A stretch of DNA of 64,000 nt from Lucinisca nassula (lineage: Eukaryota; Mollusca; Bivalvia; Lucinida; Lucinidae), in NCBI GenBank assembly GCA_963580285.1, contig OY757015.1, positions 133,060,029 through 133,124,028 of the forward strand, written 5' to 3'. How positions within the stretch are numbered: the first letter of the stretch is position 1; every line of letters begins with the position of its first letter. This document shows, one piece after another, positions 33,236 through 44,700 of the stretch. Both the position numbers and the translations under genes were made by a program. The notes below the pieces were generated by a model, which had not been told where the DNA came from, searched no databases, and worked only from the letters and a program-made list of their open reading frames with translations.

Positions 33236-34522
33236 CTTGCTTAGAAACCCCTATCCTACCCTACTGAAAATTAAAACTACACCCAAGATGGATGAAAACG
33301 GATAACCTAACTGGGCCGAAACGACTGAGGCCGAAGTGACCGGGTGGTACTGTTTTTGTCCAGATATAGGTCACAACAACATAATGAGTTTTCAACAGCA
33401 TGAAACAAACAATTGAAATAATACAATGATGGTTTAATTCGACAACATTGCCAGCTTAGCAGATATATTTCTTTTCTGGCAGAAAATTACCACTGAAGAC
33501 AATGGAATGGCGGGTTTACAAGTCATCATTACAAACTGACCAAATGAAACGATTTTTTTTGTATATATATTATAACTGCACCTGAAGCGAACAGACCGGA
33601 GGGTTAAAAATACAGCATTACTAATGGACTATCATATTAATTGCCTGACAGAATATTACTGCAACTGAATCCAACATAATGACAAGTTAACAAAACAGCA
33701 TTGAGTTCATTTGGTATCATTTTGAAAATAGAGTCCTGCTTAAGCCGGTGCTAGAGGGCGTGGCCGGTGTTGCACATTTCAGTACTGGTCATGAACAGAC
33801 TCAATAAAACCGAGTCTGCTATTTTCTATGGAACGCCTCAACTATCTTATGTCGAGATATGGCATCATGTTCTGTTGACATACCATTATGTTATGTTCAT
33901 ATTCATTACATACTGTTTGTTTATTATGTTGTCTTGTTTGTTTGTCATGTTATTGTGTTAACTTGTCATCTTAATAGCTTCCACTTAAGTTATATTCTGT
34001 CAAAAAATGTCATGTCTTGTCAATTTGCGATGCTGTTTTGTGAACTGGTCATCCTGTTTACTTCAATAACAATAGTATACATTCACAGAACGATTTTGTC
34101 TGGTCACTTTGTAATATACGTAGTTAACTCATAATCTTGTTTGCTTCAAGTGAAGTATTATTATATCAAAAAATCGTTATATTTGGTCAGTTTGTAATGA
34201 TGACTTGTAAACCCGCCATTCCATTGTCTTCAGTTGTAATTTTATGTCAGAAAAGAAATATATCCGCTAAGTTGGCAAAGTTGTCGAATTAAACCATCAT
34301 TGTATTATTTCAATCGATCGTTTCATGCTGTTGAAAACTCATTATGTTGTTGTGACCAGATCTGGTAAAACCCAGTACCTCCCGGTCACTTCGGCCTCAG
34401 TCGTTTCGGCCCAGTTAGGTTATCCGTCGTCATCCATATTACTGTCCCGCTCTTGGATGTAGTTTTGATTTTAGTAGGGTAGGATAGGGGTTTCCAAGCA
34501 AGACTGGCACTGTCGTAGTAGT
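33225..34522. repeat. Central inverted repeat around the axis
   Basis: 33225-33560 and 34200-34522 are reverse complements over roughly 320-340 bp, for example cagtgccagtcttgcttaga against ccaagcaagactggcactg, and ggcgggtttacaagtcatca against gatgacttgtaaacccgcc. Between them lie a forward end copy (33824-34310) and a reversed, shortened end copy (about 33560-33720). The axis is near 33.88 kb. The contrast in length between the two trinucleotide arms shows later expansion or loss. Confidence 0.85.
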
Positions 34523-34525
34523 TAG

Positions 34526-34812
34526 GTTTGATTTGAGGTTTAACGTCCCCATCAACACTGTATAGGTCATTTTGGAGACGTTGCTTCCAATTTTGTGGGA
34601 CTTTTACCAGACATTAAGATGAAATGACATCTCAAGCCCTGTCACCCAATGAAACCAATAGGGTTTATAAGCTTGGGCGATCCAACACGCACAGCTTTGC
34701 CTGGGCAGGCTTAGATCCTCTAAGCTGTTTACCAGTACTCGTGTGCGGTCGGTTTCAGCTCTGCGTGGAAGCATCATGCAGCCCATCTATTTCTTCAAGC
34801 CCCGATGGGCGG
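34526..34812 (-). mobile_element. SINE-3, full-length, reversed
   Basis: Minus strand: head gcccccgcccatcggggctt, gcagagctgaaaccgaccgc, then gtttcattgggtgacagggc, and tail gttgatggggacgttaaacc. It stands exactly where the GTA-rich arm begins, so the SINE head abuts the trinucleotide. Confidence 0.85.
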
Positions 34813-35095
34813 GGGCCGTAGTCTTAGTAGTAGTAGTAGTGGTAGTAGAAATAGTAGCAGTAGTAGTGGTACTAGAAGTAGTAGCCTTTGTGGTAGTAGA
34901 ACCATGCAATCTAATCTGTTTCTCAAATCAACGATGGGTGGGGCGCAGAAAGAGCAGCAGTAGTAGTAGTAATAGTTGTAGTAGTAGTGGTGGTGGTATG
35001 GTATGGTAATATAAATTGTTGAAGAAGCACTAGCAGAAGTAGAAGTAAAAGCTGCAGCAGTAGCAGCACTAGAAGTTGTAGTAGTAGTAGTAGTT

Positions 35096-35128
<33 letters not shown>

Positions 35129-35190
35129 ATAGGAAAATTAATAATAGTAGCCTTTGAAGTAGATATAGTAGTACAAGTAAAGTAGTTTTT

Positions 35191-35466
35191 TGTTTGATTT
35201 GAAGTTTAACGTCCCCATCAAAGCTGTAAAGGTCATTTTGGAGACGTTGCTTCCAATTTTGTGGGACTTCTACCCGACATTGAGATGAAAAGACATCTCA
35301 AGCCAGAAGGGTTTTATAAGCATGGACGGGCCGACTCGCACCGCATTGCCTGGGCAGGCATAGATCCTCTAAGTGGTTTACCAGTACTCGTGTGCGGGTC
35401 GGTTTCACCTCTGCGTGGAAGCATCATGCAGCCCATCTGTTTCTTCAAGCCCCGATGGGCGGGGGC
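35191..35466 (-). mobile_element. SINE-3 copy, reversed
   Basis: Tail first on the + strand (gaagtttaacgtccccatca) and head last (cccgatgggcgggggc). Missing about 15 bp in the middle compared with 34526. Confidence 0.85.
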
Positions 35467-35532
35467 ACTAGTAAAGTAGTAGAAGTAGCAGCAGTAGAAG
35501 TAGTAGTAGTCGTAGTAATAGTAGTAGACATC

Positions 35533-35588
<56 letters not shown>

Positions 35589-35613
35589 GTAGTAGTAGTA
35601 GTGGTAGTAGTAA

Positions 35614-35654
<41 letters not shown>

Positions 35655-35859
35655 ATAGCAGTAGTTGTAGTATTAGTAATATCAGTAGAAGTTGTAGTAA
35701 TAGCAGTAGTAGTAGCAGTAGTAGTGGCAGCGGCAGCTGTAGTTGTAGTAGTAGTAGAAGTAGTAGTCGAGGTAGTACTAGTAGCCTTTGTAGTAGTAGA
35801 ACCATGCAACCTTATCTGTTTCTCAGAGTCCTGATTGGTGGGGGCGCAGAAATAACGGC

Positions 35860-35903
<44 letters not shown>

Positions 35904-35977
35904 AAGTAGTAGTAGTAGTAGTAGCACTAGTAGTAGTAATAGTAGTAGTTTAAGTAGAAGAAGTAGTAGTTGTGTTT

Positions 35978-36545
35978 GTTTAATTTGAGGTCTAACGTCC
36001 CCGCTCATTTTGGAGACGTTGTTTCCAATTTTGTGGGACTTTTACCCGACATTGAGACGGCCCCCGCCCATCGGGGCTTGAAGAATAGATTGGGCTGCAT
36101 GATGCTTCCACGCAGAGCTGAAACCAACCGCACATGTGTTCTGGTAAACCGCTTAGAGGTTCTAAGCATGCCCAGGAAAAGTGATGCGAGTTGGACCGTC
36201 CATACATATAAACCCTATTGGTTTAATTGGCTTGAGATGTCATTTCATCTCAATATCGGGAAAAGTCACACAAAATTGGAAGCAACGTCTCCAAAATGAC
36301 CTCTACAGTGTTGGCGGAGACGTTAAACCTCAAATCAAACAAACAACAACCCGACATTGAGATGAAATGACATCTCAAGCCCTGTCACCCAATGAAACCA
36401 ATAGAGTTTATATGCAGGGACGGTCTGACTCGCACCACTTTTCCTGGGCAGGCTTAAGCGGTTTACCAGTACTCCTGTGCGGTCAGTTTCAACTCTGCGA
36501 GAAGCATCATGCAGCCCAATCTATTTCTTCAAGCCCCTGAAGTAG
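35978..36545. mobile_element. SINE-3 cluster: three copies in alternating orientation
   Basis: 35978-36056 is a reversed 3' part; 36059-36348 is a forward, nearly complete copy starting gcccccgcccatcggggctt; 36350-36540 is a reversed 5' truncated copy. They meet tail to head and tail to tail without spacer. Such joins suggest recombination rather than three independent clean insertions. Confidence 0.8.
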
Positions 36546-36738
36546 TAGTAGTATTAATAGTGGTAGTAGTAGTTGTTGTTGTAGTAGTAGTAGAAGTAGT
36601 AGGTTTATTATTATTATTATTAGTAGTAGTAGTAATATTATAAGTTGTGGTTTAGTAGTAGAAGTAGCAGTAGCAGCAGCAACAGTAGAAGTAGTAGTAG
36701 TAGTAGTGGTAGTAATAGCAGTTGTAGCATAAGTAGTC

Positions 36739-37035
36739 GGCCCCCGCCCATTGGGGCTTGAAAAAATAAATTGGCTGCATGATGCTTCCACACAGAGCTG
36801 AATCCGACCGCACACGAGTACTGGTAAACTGCTTAAAGGATCTACGCCTGTACAGACAAAGCTGTGCGAGTCGGACTGTCTAAGCTTATAAACCCTATTG
36901 GTTTCATTCGGTGACAGGGCTTGAGATGTCATTTCATCTCAATTTCGGGTAAAAGTCCCACAAAATTGGAAGCAACGTCTCCAAAATGACCTTTATAGTA
37001 TTGACTGGGATGATAAACACCAAGTCAAACAAACA
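36739..37035 (+). mobile_element. SINE-3, nearly complete
   Basis: Starts gcccccgcccattggggctt and ends with gatgataaacaccaagtcaa, acaaac. The 3' end shows several substitutions in the usually constant gacgttaaac motif. Confidence 0.85.
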
Positions 37036-37856
37036 GAGCATAAGTAGCAGTAGAAGTAGTAATTATATAGCAAAAATAGAATTAACCTTTGTAGTAGTAG
37101 AACCATGCAATCTAATCTGTTTGTCAAAGTCCCGATGGGGGCGCAGAAAGAGCAGCACCAGAAGTATTAGCAATAGTAGTAGTAGTACATGTAGTAGAAG
37201 TAATATTAGTAGTTAAAGTAGTTGTAGTAGAAGTTGAAATAGTAAAAGAAGTAGTTTAAGTAGTAGTATTAGTAGTAGTAGTAGGTTTAAGTAATTGTAG
37301 TAGAAGTTAAAGTAGTAGTAGTAGTAGTAATAGTAGTAGTAGTAGTAGTAGTAGTGGTAGCATAGCAGTAGTAATAGTAGGACAGGTAAAAGGAGTAGCC
37401 TTTGACATAGTAGTAGAAGTAGTAGTAGTAATAATAGTAGTAATAGTAGTAGTAGCAGCAGCAGTAACAGTAGCAGCAGGAGCTGTAGAAGAAGTAGTAG
37501 TAGCAGTAACAGTATTAGTAGTAGCAATAGCAGCAGCAGAAGTAGTATATGTATCAGTATTAGCAGTAGTTGCAGTGATAATAATAATAATAATAATAAC
37601 AATAATAATAGCAAATGTAGCAACAATAGCAGCAGTATTATTGGTCGTAGTTGTAGTATGTGTAGTAGTAGTAGCAGTACTAGTTGTTGTTTTAGTAGTT
37701 GTAATAGAAGAAGTAGTGGTGGTGGTATGGCAATATAAATTGTTGAAGAGGCAGTCGCAGACGTTGTAATAAAGTAGCATCGGCAGCAGCAGTACAAGTT
37801 GTTTAGTAGTAGAAGTAGTAGTAGAAGTAGTAGCAGCAGCAGTAGTAGTAGTAGTA

Positions 37857-37891
<35 letters not shown>

Positions 37892-37990
37892 TGTAGGAGG
37901 TTTAGTATTAGTTGTTGTAATAATAGCAGGAAAATTAATAGAAGTAGCCTTTGAAGTAGATGTAGTACTAGTATAGTACATGTAGTAGTA

Positions 37991-38032
<42 letters not shown>

Positions 38033-38068
38033 AGAGAAGGAGCAGTAGTAGTAGTAGGAGGAGGAGGT

Positions 38069-38102
<34 letters not shown>

Positions 38103-38333
38103 AAGTAACCGTAATAGTAGTAGTAGTAGTAGTAGCCTATCTAGTAGTAGAACCATGCTACCAAATCGGTTTCTGAAAGCCCCAATGGGTGGGGCACAGA
38201 AATAGCAGCAGAAGTAGTAGTGGTAGTAGTAGAAGCATTTGCAAAAGTAAAAGCATCAGCATTAGTAAAAGTAGTAATAGTAGCAGTTAAAGTTGTTGTA
38301 GTAGTAGTAGGATTGGTAATAGTAGCAGTACTA

Positions 38334-38372
<39 letters not shown>

Positions 38373-38945
38373 AAGTAGTAGCAGCAGCAGCAGTAGCAGT
38401 AGTAGTAGCAGTAGTAGTAGTAGTTGCAGTTGTAGTAGTAGTAGCAGTAGTGGTAGCATTAGAAGTAGGATTTATTAGTAGTAGAAGTAGTACTACTAGT
38501 AGTAGTCGTAGCAGAAGCATTGGCAGCAGCAGCAACAGAAGTAGTAGCAGTAATTATATTGGTGATAGCAACAACAGCAGGAGTAGTAGCAGTGGTTGTA
38601 GATATAATAATAGTAGTAGTTGTAGTAGTAATAGTAGTAGTCGTATTAGTAGCAGTAATAATAGCAACAGCAGCGACAGTAGTAGTAGTTTTTGTAGCAG
38701 TAGTAGTGGTAGCAGTAGTAGTAGGAGCAGCAACGGCTGTAGTAGCAATAGTAGTTGTAGTAGTAGTAGAAGTAGTAGTAGTAGTAGTAGTTGTTGTAGT
38801 AGTAGTAGTAGCTGTAGTCGTAGTAGTAGTAGTAGCCTTTGTAGTAGTAGAACCATGCAACCTTATCTGTTTCTCAAAGCCCCGATGGGTGGGGGCGATG
38901 AAAAAGAGGCAGCAACAACAACAGTAGTAGTATTAGTTGTTGTAA

Positions 38946-38999
<54 letters not shown>

Positions 39000-39815
39000 A
39001 AATATAGCAGTAGTAATAGTAGGACACATAATCATACTTGCATTTGAAGAAGTAGTAATAGGAGTAGAAGTAGCAGTAGCAGCAGCAGAAGAAGAAGTAG
39101 TTGTAGCAGTAATAAAATTAGTAGTAGCAACTGCAGCAGTAGTAGCAGTAGTTGCATTAGAAGAAGCAGCGGTTGTAATAATAATAATAACACCTGCAGC
39201 AACAGTAGTGGTAATAGTACCAGATGTATCAGTGATAGTAGTAGTTGTAGCAGTAGCTGTGGCAGCAGCAGCAGTAGAAGTAGTAGTAATAGCAGTAATA
39301 ATATTAGTGGTAGCAACAGCAGTAGGAGAAGTAGAATTAGTTGTAGATATAATAATAGTAGTAGTTGCAGTAGTAATAGTAGAATCGTAGGAGTAGCAGT
39401 AGCAGCAGTAGTAATGTAAGTAGTAACAGTAGCAGTAACAACATTAGTAGTAGCAACAGCAGCAGTAGTAGTAGTTGTTGTATCAGATGTAGTAGTTGTT
39501 AAAGCAGTAGTAGTAGTAGAGGTAGTAGTAGCTGTAGTCGTAGTATTAGTAAGTAGTAGTAGTAGTAGCCTTTGTAGTAATAGAACCCTGCAACCTTATC
39601 TGTTTCTCAAAGCCCCCATGGGTGGGGGCGAAGAAAGAGAAGCAGCTGCAGCGGCAGCAGCAGCAACAGTAGTAGTAGTAGTAGCAGAAGAAGTAGTAGC
39701 AGTAGTAGCCATAGTAGTAGTAGTAGAGGTAGTAGAAGTAGTAGTAGTAGTAGTTGTTGTTGTTGTTGTTGTAGAAGTAGTAGTAGTAGTAGAAAAAGTA
39801 GTAGTAGTAGTTAAA

Positions 39816-39846
<31 letters not shown>

Positions 39847-40414
39847 AAGCGGTGGTAGGAGGATTAGTAATAGTAGGAGCATAGAGTAGTAATAGTAGGA
39901 CAGGTAATAGTAGCAGTATTGGAAGCAGTTGTATTAGTAGTTGAAATAATAGAAGTAGTCGTAGCAGTAGCAGTGGCAGCAGCGTTAGATGTAGTAGTAG
40001 AAGCAGTAATATTATTAGTGGTAGCAACAGCAGCAGGAGTAGTAGCACTAGTTGCATATATAATGATGTTAGTAGTTGCAGTAGTAATAGTAATAGTCGT
40101 AGTAGTAGCAGTAGAAGCAGCAGTAGTGTAAGTAGTAACAGTGACAGTAATAATATAAGTAGTAGCAACAGCAGCAGTAGTAGTAGTTGTTATATCAGAA
40201 GTAGTTGTTGTAAAAGCAGTAGAAGTAGTAGTTGCTGTAGTCGTAGTATTAGTAAGTAGCAGAAGTAGCCTTTGTAGTAGTAGAACCCTGCAACCATATC
40301 TGTTTCTCAAAGCCCCCATGGGTTGGGGCGAACAAAGAGAAGCAGCAGCAAAGAGTAGAAGAAGTAGTGGTTGGTAGTATCACTAGTAGTTCTGATAGTA
40401 GCAGCAATGTTAAA

Positions 40415-40449
<35 letters not shown>

Positions 40450-40535
40450 TGGTGGTAGTAGTACAGTAGTTAAAGTAGTAGTAGCAGTTGTTGTTGTTGT
40501 AATAGTAGTAGAAGTAGTAGTTGTAGTAGTAGTAA

Positions 40536-40589
<54 letters not shown>

Positions 40590-41640
40590 AAGTAGTAGCA
40601 TAGCAGAAATACTAGTAGGACAGGTAATCATGGTAGCCTTCGAAGTAGTAGTAAAAGCAGTAGTAGTAGCATTAGCAGCAGCAGAAGAAGCAGACGTAGT
40701 TATAACAGTAATAATATTAGTAGTAGCAACACCAACAGTAGTAGTACTAGTTGTTTTAGTAGGCGCAGCAGTTGTAATAATAATAGTAATAATAACAACT
40801 GCAACAACAGCAGAAAGATGCAGAAGTAGTAGTAGTAGTAGTAGTAGAAGTAGCCGTTATAACAGTAGTGGTAGTAGTGTAGTAGTAGAAGTAGTAGTAG
40901 TAGTAGTAGTAGCCTTTCTAGTAGTAGAACCATGCGACCTAATCTGTTTCTGAAAGCCCCGATGGGTGGGGCACAGAAAATTGCAGCAGTAGTAGTAGCA
41001 GTAGTAGTTGTAGTAGTAGTAGTAGCGCTAGCAGTAGTAATAGCTACAGCATTAGTTAAAGTAGTAGTAGTAGCAGTTTAAGTAGTTGTAGTAGTAGTAG
41101 TAGCAGGAAGTAGGATTAGTAGTAGAAGGAGCATAGCAGTAGTAATAGTAGGACAGGTAATAGTAGTAGCCTTTGAAGTAGTAGTATTAGTAGTAGAAGC
41201 ACTACTAGTAGTATTCGTAGCAGTAGCAGTGGCAGCAGCAGCAGAAGTAGTAGTAGTAGCAGTAAAAATATTGGTGATAGCAACAGCAGCAAGAGTAGGA
41301 GCAGTGATTGTAGATATAATAATAGTAGTAGTTGAAGTAGTAATAGTAGTAGTCGTAGTAGCAGCAGCAGTAATATAAGTAGTATCAGCAGCAGTAATAA
41401 CATTTGTGGTAGCAACAGCAGCGACAGTAGCAGTTATTGTATCAGTAGTAGCGGTTGTAGTAGCAGTAATATTATTAGTAGTAGAAGTAGTTGTAGCAGC
41501 AGCAGCGTCTGTAGTAGCAATAGTAGTTGTAGTAGTGGTAGAAGTAGTAGCCTTTGTAGTAGTAGAACCATGCAATCTTATCTGTTTCTCAAAGCCAACA
41601 TTGGTGGGGGCGAAGACAGAGAGGCAGCAACAGCAGCAGC

Positions 41641-41699
<59 letters not shown>

Positions 41700-41756
41700 A
41701 AGCAGTAGTTTAAGTAACAGAAATAGCAGTTTAAGTAGTAGTAGTAGTTGTTGTAA

Positions 41757-41805
<49 letters not shown>

Positions 41806-41806
41806 T

Positions 41807-41857
<51 letters not shown>

Positions 41858-42312
41858 CTAGTTGTAGTAGTAGTAGCAGCAGTAGTAGTAGAAGTATAGC
41901 AGTAGTAATAGAAGGACACAGAATAATAGTTGCATTTGAAGAAGTAGTAATAGGAGTAGTAGTAGAAGTAGCAGCAGCAGCAGAAGAAGCAGTGGTTGTA
42001 GCAGTTATAAAATTAGTGGTAGCTACAGCAGCAGTAGTAGTAGTTGCATTAGTAGAAGCAGCGGTTGTACTAATAATAATCATGACACATGCAGCAATAG
42101 TAGTAGTGGTAATATTGCTAGATGTAGTAGTGATAGTAGTAGTTGTAGCAGTAGTGGTAGCAGTAGTAGTAATAGTCGAAATAGGCATTGTAGTAATACA
42201 ACCATGCAATCTAATCTGTTTCTCAAAGCCCTGATGGGGGTGGGGGCAGAGAGAACAGCAGCAGTAGTATTAGCAACAGTAGTAGTATTAGTAGTAGTGG
42301 TATTAGTAGTAT

Positions 42313-42346
<34 letters not shown>

Positions 42347-42399
42347 GGTGGTGGTGGTTTTGGTGGAGGTATTGTCAATATAAATTTTTGAAGAAGTAG

Positions 42400-43755
42400 C
42401 AGAAGAATGAAAATGCACATGAAGCCAATATAATGACGAGTTAACAAGACAGCGTTGCTAATGGATCAGACATAACGATTTTCTAACAGAATATAACTGC
42501 ACTTGAAGCCAACACAATGACGATCTTACTAGATAGCATAACTAACTGATCAGACATAACGATTTTCTAATATAATATAACTGCACTTGAAGCCAACACA
42601 ATGACGACCTTACTAGAAAGCATAACTAACTGATCAGACATAACGATTTTCTAACAAAATATAACTGCACTTGAAGCCAAAACAATGACGATCTTACTTG
42701 ATAGCATACCTAACTGATCAGACATAACGATTTTCTAACAGAATATAACTGCACTTGAAGCCAACACAATGACGATCGAACTAGATAGCATAACTAACTG
42801 ATAGGAAATAACGATTTTTTGACAGAATGTTACTCTACTTGAAGCAAACAGGATGACGAGTTAACTGCGTATATTAAAACGTGTCCAGACAAATTCATTT
42901 TCTGACATTATACTATTGTTATTGAAGTAAGTACGATGACCAGTTCACAAAACAGCACTGCAAATTGACCAGACAACTTATTTTCTGAGATAACAGTATT
43001 CATTTGAAGCCTGCAAAATGACGGGATAACATGACAACATTGCAAACTGACCAGACATGACGATTTTTTGGCAGATAATTACTTAAATAGAATCTAACAA
43101 AATGACAAGTTAACACGATTACATGCCAAACAAACAACACAACATAATAAACAAACAATATGTAATGAATATGAACAAAACATAATGGTATGTCAACAGA
43201 ACATGATGCCATATCTCGACATAAGACAGTTGAGGCGTTCCATAATTTTCGTTTATTTGGTGTATCCCTTGCTTCCAAAGGATCTAACGTCAGAACTTAT
43301 TTACTAATGAATCACATAAAACGATTTCTGAGAAATAACCACACTTGAAGCAAACATAATGACAAACTAACTAGATAGCATGGCTACATAATCAGACATA
43401 ACGATTTTTTTGATAGAATACTACTTCACTTGTAGCAAACAGAATGACGAGTTAACTACGTATATTACAAAGTGACCCGACAAAATCGTTCTGTGAAATT
43501 ATACTATTGTTATTGAAGTAAACAGGATGACCAGTTCACAAAACAGCATCGCAAATTAACCAGACATGGCAATTTTTGACAGAATATTACTTAAGTGGAA
43601 GCTATTAAGATGACACGTTAACACAGCAACGACAAACAAACAAGACAACATAATAAACAAACAATATGTGATGAATAAGAACATAACATTTATTAAATGT
43701 CAACAGAACATGATGCCATATCTCGACATAAGATAGTTGAGGCGTTCCATACGCC
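42400..43755 (-). repeat. Outer ends of the giant inverted structure (right), two copies
   Basis: Reverse complements of 29862-30560: the first copy ends ...gacataagacagttgaggcg, ttcca at 43243; the second ends ...gacataagatagttgaggcg, ttccata at about 43753. Both include acaatatgtaatgaat or acaatatgtgatgaat, and caacagaacatgatgccata. Two forward ends on the left (29862, 33824) and two reversed ends here suggest one element nested in another of the same family. Confidence 0.8.
42420..42870. repeat. 84 bp tandem repeat
   Basis: The word cataacgattttctaa starts at 42471, 42555, 42639 and 42723, exactly 84 bp apart. A fifth, diverged copy (gaaataacgattttttgaca) follows. Each unit includes ataactgcacttgaagccaa. 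Confidence 0.9.
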
Positions 43756-43807
43756 CGCCTTATGTAACTCTCCCCTGGTTTTCTCATGACGTGACTAGTA
43801 TGGGTTT

Positions 43808-44035
43808 TAATTGAGATTTTACGTTCCTATCAAAACTATTTAGGTCATTTTTGAGACGTTGCTTCTAAATTTGTGGGACTTTTACCCGAAATTGAGATGA
43901 AATGACATCTAAAGCCTACCACCCAAACATTACTGGTATGCAAAACTAATTTTAAACAGTTTGCAAGAAGATACAGCAGACGACACAAACAGACGATATT
44001 TTCAGATGCAGCTATTCTTGGCGCCTTAAGGGTTA
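43808..44035. mobile_element. Truncated reversed SINE-3 and MITE-C right half
   Basis: 43808-43920 holds SINE-3 tail-to-middle on the minus strand (gagattttacgttcctatca to aatgacatctaaagcc). 43940-44035 holds a MITE-C right half (aaacagtttgcaagaagata, cagcagacgacac, cttaagggttaa). They end about 35 bp before the exon-4 start, so the polypyrimidine tract lies next to mobile sequence. Confidence 0.7.
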
Positions 44036-44068
44036 AGGTTTTATAACACTTACCTTCACTGCTTTCAG

Positions 44069-44365
44069 GATTGTCGACAAATGATTTTGGGTGAAGACCT
44101 GCCACCATCTTTCAAAGAAAAACTCAACAGTAAGCCTCTCGCGAGGTACATGGAACAGTGTGCGCGGATCACGTGGCAGATGACCATTCAGAATTCACCG
44201 ATGATTCTCTCCGTTGCTGGCACGGATTTTGATGACGCAGTCCACAAGTTGTGGTGGTCGTGTGACCGATCAAATTCGAAGAAAATTGACTTCTTTGTTT
44301 GGCCAGCATTGTATGACTTCAAAAATGGCAATTTAATGGTAAAAGGTTGTGTCTATACAAAATAG
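44069..44365 (+). CDS. Mieap-like gene, terminal exon
   Basis: Acceptor cttcactgctttcag ends at 44068. The exon opens in phase 0 as GAT TGT CGA CAA, runs 98 codons and stops at TAG 44363-44365. Key stretches are ARYMEQCARITWQMTIQNSP, then ILSVAGTDFDDAVHKLWW, and KIDFFVWPALYDFKNGNLMV before KGCVYTK. I recognise the pattern Trp-x-Met-x-x-Gln-x-x-Pro...Asp-Phe-x-Val-Trp-Pro-Ala-Leu...Gly...Lys-Gly as the end of the mitochondria-eating protein (Mieap/SPATA18) C-terminal domain. Known: in vertebrates the protein acts at mitochondria in quality control and binds cardiolipin-rich membranes. A possible donor gtaaaa at 44339 exists, but the nearby stop and poly(A) signal favour a true gene end. Confidence 0.85.
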   Translation, partial: DCRQMILGEDLPPSFKEKLNSKPLARYMEQCARITWQMTIQNSPMILSVAGTDFDDAVHKLWWSCDRSNSKKIDFFVWPALYDFKNGNLMVKGCVYTK

Positions 44366-44407
44366 TTTATTTAGATATAATGATACACTGCAAAGCCCTC
44401 AATGGAC

Positions 44408-44413
44408 AATAAA
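44408..44413 (+). promoter_or_regulatory. Poly(A) signal of the Mieap-like gene
   Basis: Canonical AATAAA 43 bp after the stop codon, with a T-rich stretch (ctgctttgtttctg) beginning about 6 bp later, where cleavage would be expected. Confidence 0.75.
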
Positions 44414-44494
44414 TTCCGACTGCTTTGTTTCTGAACGCTCCAGAAAACATGTGCATTTTTAGCCTTTTGAAGTAATCAGTTGCAGAGCAAAATA

Positions 44495-44700
44495 CAGTAA
44501 AATTCCACTTTTAAGACCACCTAAAATTGAGACTAAATCTGCTTTTAAAAGCTTATTGAGAAGGTTTCTGTTATTCTTTCTCTGTGTGTTTGACACCCAG
44601 TGTCCCCTACTAAGAGACCACCTTTGGTACTGTTCAAAAGTGGTCTTAAAGACCACTTTTGAACCGTACCAAAGGTGGTCATAATAGTGGAATTTTACTG
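44495..44700. mobile_element. MITE-G, TA target
   Basis: TA at 44493-44494 and 44701-44702. Left end cagtaaaattccacttttaa, complemented right end cagtaaaattccactattat. A hairpin near 44619-44681 pairs gaccacctttggtactgttc, aaaagtggtctt with its complement. 206 bp, no ORF. Sits 80 bp after the gene's poly(A) signal. Confidence 0.85.

Larger units (their letters stand above)
34813..42360. repeat. GTA-rich right arm with ~0.64-0.73 kb higher-order units
   Basis: About 7.5 kb of imperfect (GTA)n on the + strand, the complement of the left arm. SINE-3-head-like tags (aaccatgcaacctaatctgt, ttctcaaagccccgatgggt, ggggg) recur near 34940, 35842, 37135, 38187, 38887, 39620, 40320, 40963, 41602 and 42236. 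The last seven are spaced 700, 733, 700, 643, 639 and 634 bp. Units share internal words such as atattggtgatagcaacagc and ttgtagatataataatagta, so they are true repeats of a longer unit. Full SINE-3 copies interrupt the arm at 35191, 35978-36545 and 36739. Confidence 0.9.

Noticed and set aside
31025..42447. Dozens of long frames encoding Leu-, Val-, Thr-, Ser- or Tyr-rich proteins
   Set aside because: They are translations of (TAC)n/(GTA)n in different frames, overlap on both strands, and have no unique sequence, splice context or domain.
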